Source: Edaphobacter sp. (GTDB lineage: Bacteria > Acidobacteriota > Terriglobia > Terriglobales > Acidobacteriaceae). From it: a stretch of 64,000 bases of DNA. The position numbers were made by a program, and so were the translations under genes. Below, piece after piece: positions 63,682 through 64,000 of this stretch. How positions within the stretch are numbered: the stretch's first letter is position 1; each line of letters starts with the position of its first letter. The stretch lies in assembly GCA_025462645.1 (NCBI GenBank), contig JAOAPB010000064.1:124001-188000 (forward strand). Reading direction: 5' to 3'. The notes under the pieces were generated by a model, which saw only the letters and a program-made list of their open reading frames with translations, made no database searches and was not told where the DNA came from.

Positions 63682-64000
63682 ATGAGTGCAGTGGACCGAA
63701 GGTTGTGGAATGCGCGAAGCGTGGCGACGGGTCTCACCCTGTCGTTCGCTCTTACTGTTACTGTCTTCCCTGGCGGTTCTACGAAGGCCAAGGCTGAACC
63801 AATGCGGATTCAATCATCCGGCAAGGGAGATACCTTTAGCCTGGCGTCCGTCTCGGTTCGTCCCACGGATAAAGGCCGTCTCCGTACGAGCGCGACCACG
63901 ATACTGGGGTGGAGGCTCGGTGTGCGGACTGACGCCTTTGGAGCGCTCACCTTCTCTGATGCAGCGGCGAAGGCCGATGCCTCTGGTCTGGCGACCGTAG
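63682..64000 (+). CDS. Secreted sugar-phosphate isomerase/epimerase-like protein, partial
   Basis: An open frame from the ATG at 63682 (AAAGG six bases upstream) to the end of the window, 106 codons. Residues about 15-38 are a signal-like hydrophobic segment (TGLTLSFALTVTVFPGG). The visible mature part ends with WRLGVRTDAFGALTFSDAAA followed by KADASGLATV. This resembles the first strand and helix of the xylose-isomerase-like TIM barrel family that is often exported in Acidobacteriota. The rest lies outside, so the assignment is tentative. Another plus frame in the same place (from 63686) is a shadow. Confidence 0.6.
   Translation, partial: MSAVDRRLWNARSVATGLTLSFALTVTVFPGGSTKAKAEPMRIQSSGKGDTFSLASVSVRPTDKGRLRTSATTILGWRLGVRTDAFGALTFSDAAAKADASGLATV

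Overview
The window looks like chromosome of an Acidobacteriota, probably family Acidobacteriaceae (Granulicella/Edaphobacter/Terriglobus type). This is inferred from the GC-rich coding style, the DUF1800 protein, the propeller-GGDEF sensor, a Ku-LigD pair, a very large SBBP/choice-of-anchor-D surface protein and short palindromic intergenic repeats. No phage, transposase or CRISPR array was seen.

Layout. 0-16.4 kb: tRNA-Glu, a queuosine-precursor transporter, an RND efflux pair, two tyrosine-catabolism genes (fahA, hpd), an ArgZ-like arginine dihydrolase, ligD-ku for end joining, a hydratase-family enzyme and msrPQ. 16.9-24.2 kb: DUF1800, a Tat-exported Gfo/Idh oxidoreductase, pdxH and a periplasmic-sensor diguanylate cyclase. 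24.9-32.9 kb: a compact minus-strand operon argR-argC-argB-argD-argF-argG-argH-argA, most of whose genes overlap or nearly abut. 33.1-37.6 kb: divergent gltB. A 20-bp perfect inverted repeat made of two ARG-box-like sequences lies between argR and gltB, so arginine synthesis and glutamate supply probably share one operator. 38.4-45.6 kb: a TetR regulator with its operator and an acyl-CoA synthetase, LysR, GNAT, acid phosphatase, an MBL hydrolase and a phosphofructokinase with PPi-type residues. 46.4-54.1 kb: a small HTH protein, a decayed ECF sigma fragment next to RibD-C/YCII genes, recQ, an S10 peptidase, a small unknown protein and ribBA. 54.2-60.0 kb: one broken giant surface-protein gene. 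60.2-64.0 kb: a HAD phosphatase, an aminotransferase, a glyoxalase-II-like MBL, secG and the start of a secreted TIM-barrel isomerase-like protein.

Two things stand out. (1) Four intergenic loci (about 16.6, 24.6, 37.7 and 45.6 kb) carry the same ordered non-coding element of about 280-335 bp: a poly-C/G palindrome containing GTAC, a tandem TCGTC/GGGTTA motif, a strong GC hairpin, a conserved -10-like box, an ACTAGTATGCCAC-type box and a GGGGCTTGACAG box. It may be an undescribed structured RNA or a mosaic repeat family. (2) The giant surface-protein gene holds a 1.3-kb internal segment lying on the opposite strand. The flanking and inner reading frames all encode the same kind of repeated domain, and the segment is bounded by a 7-bp inverted repeat. 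This indicates an intragenic inversion, followed or accompanied by frameshifts.
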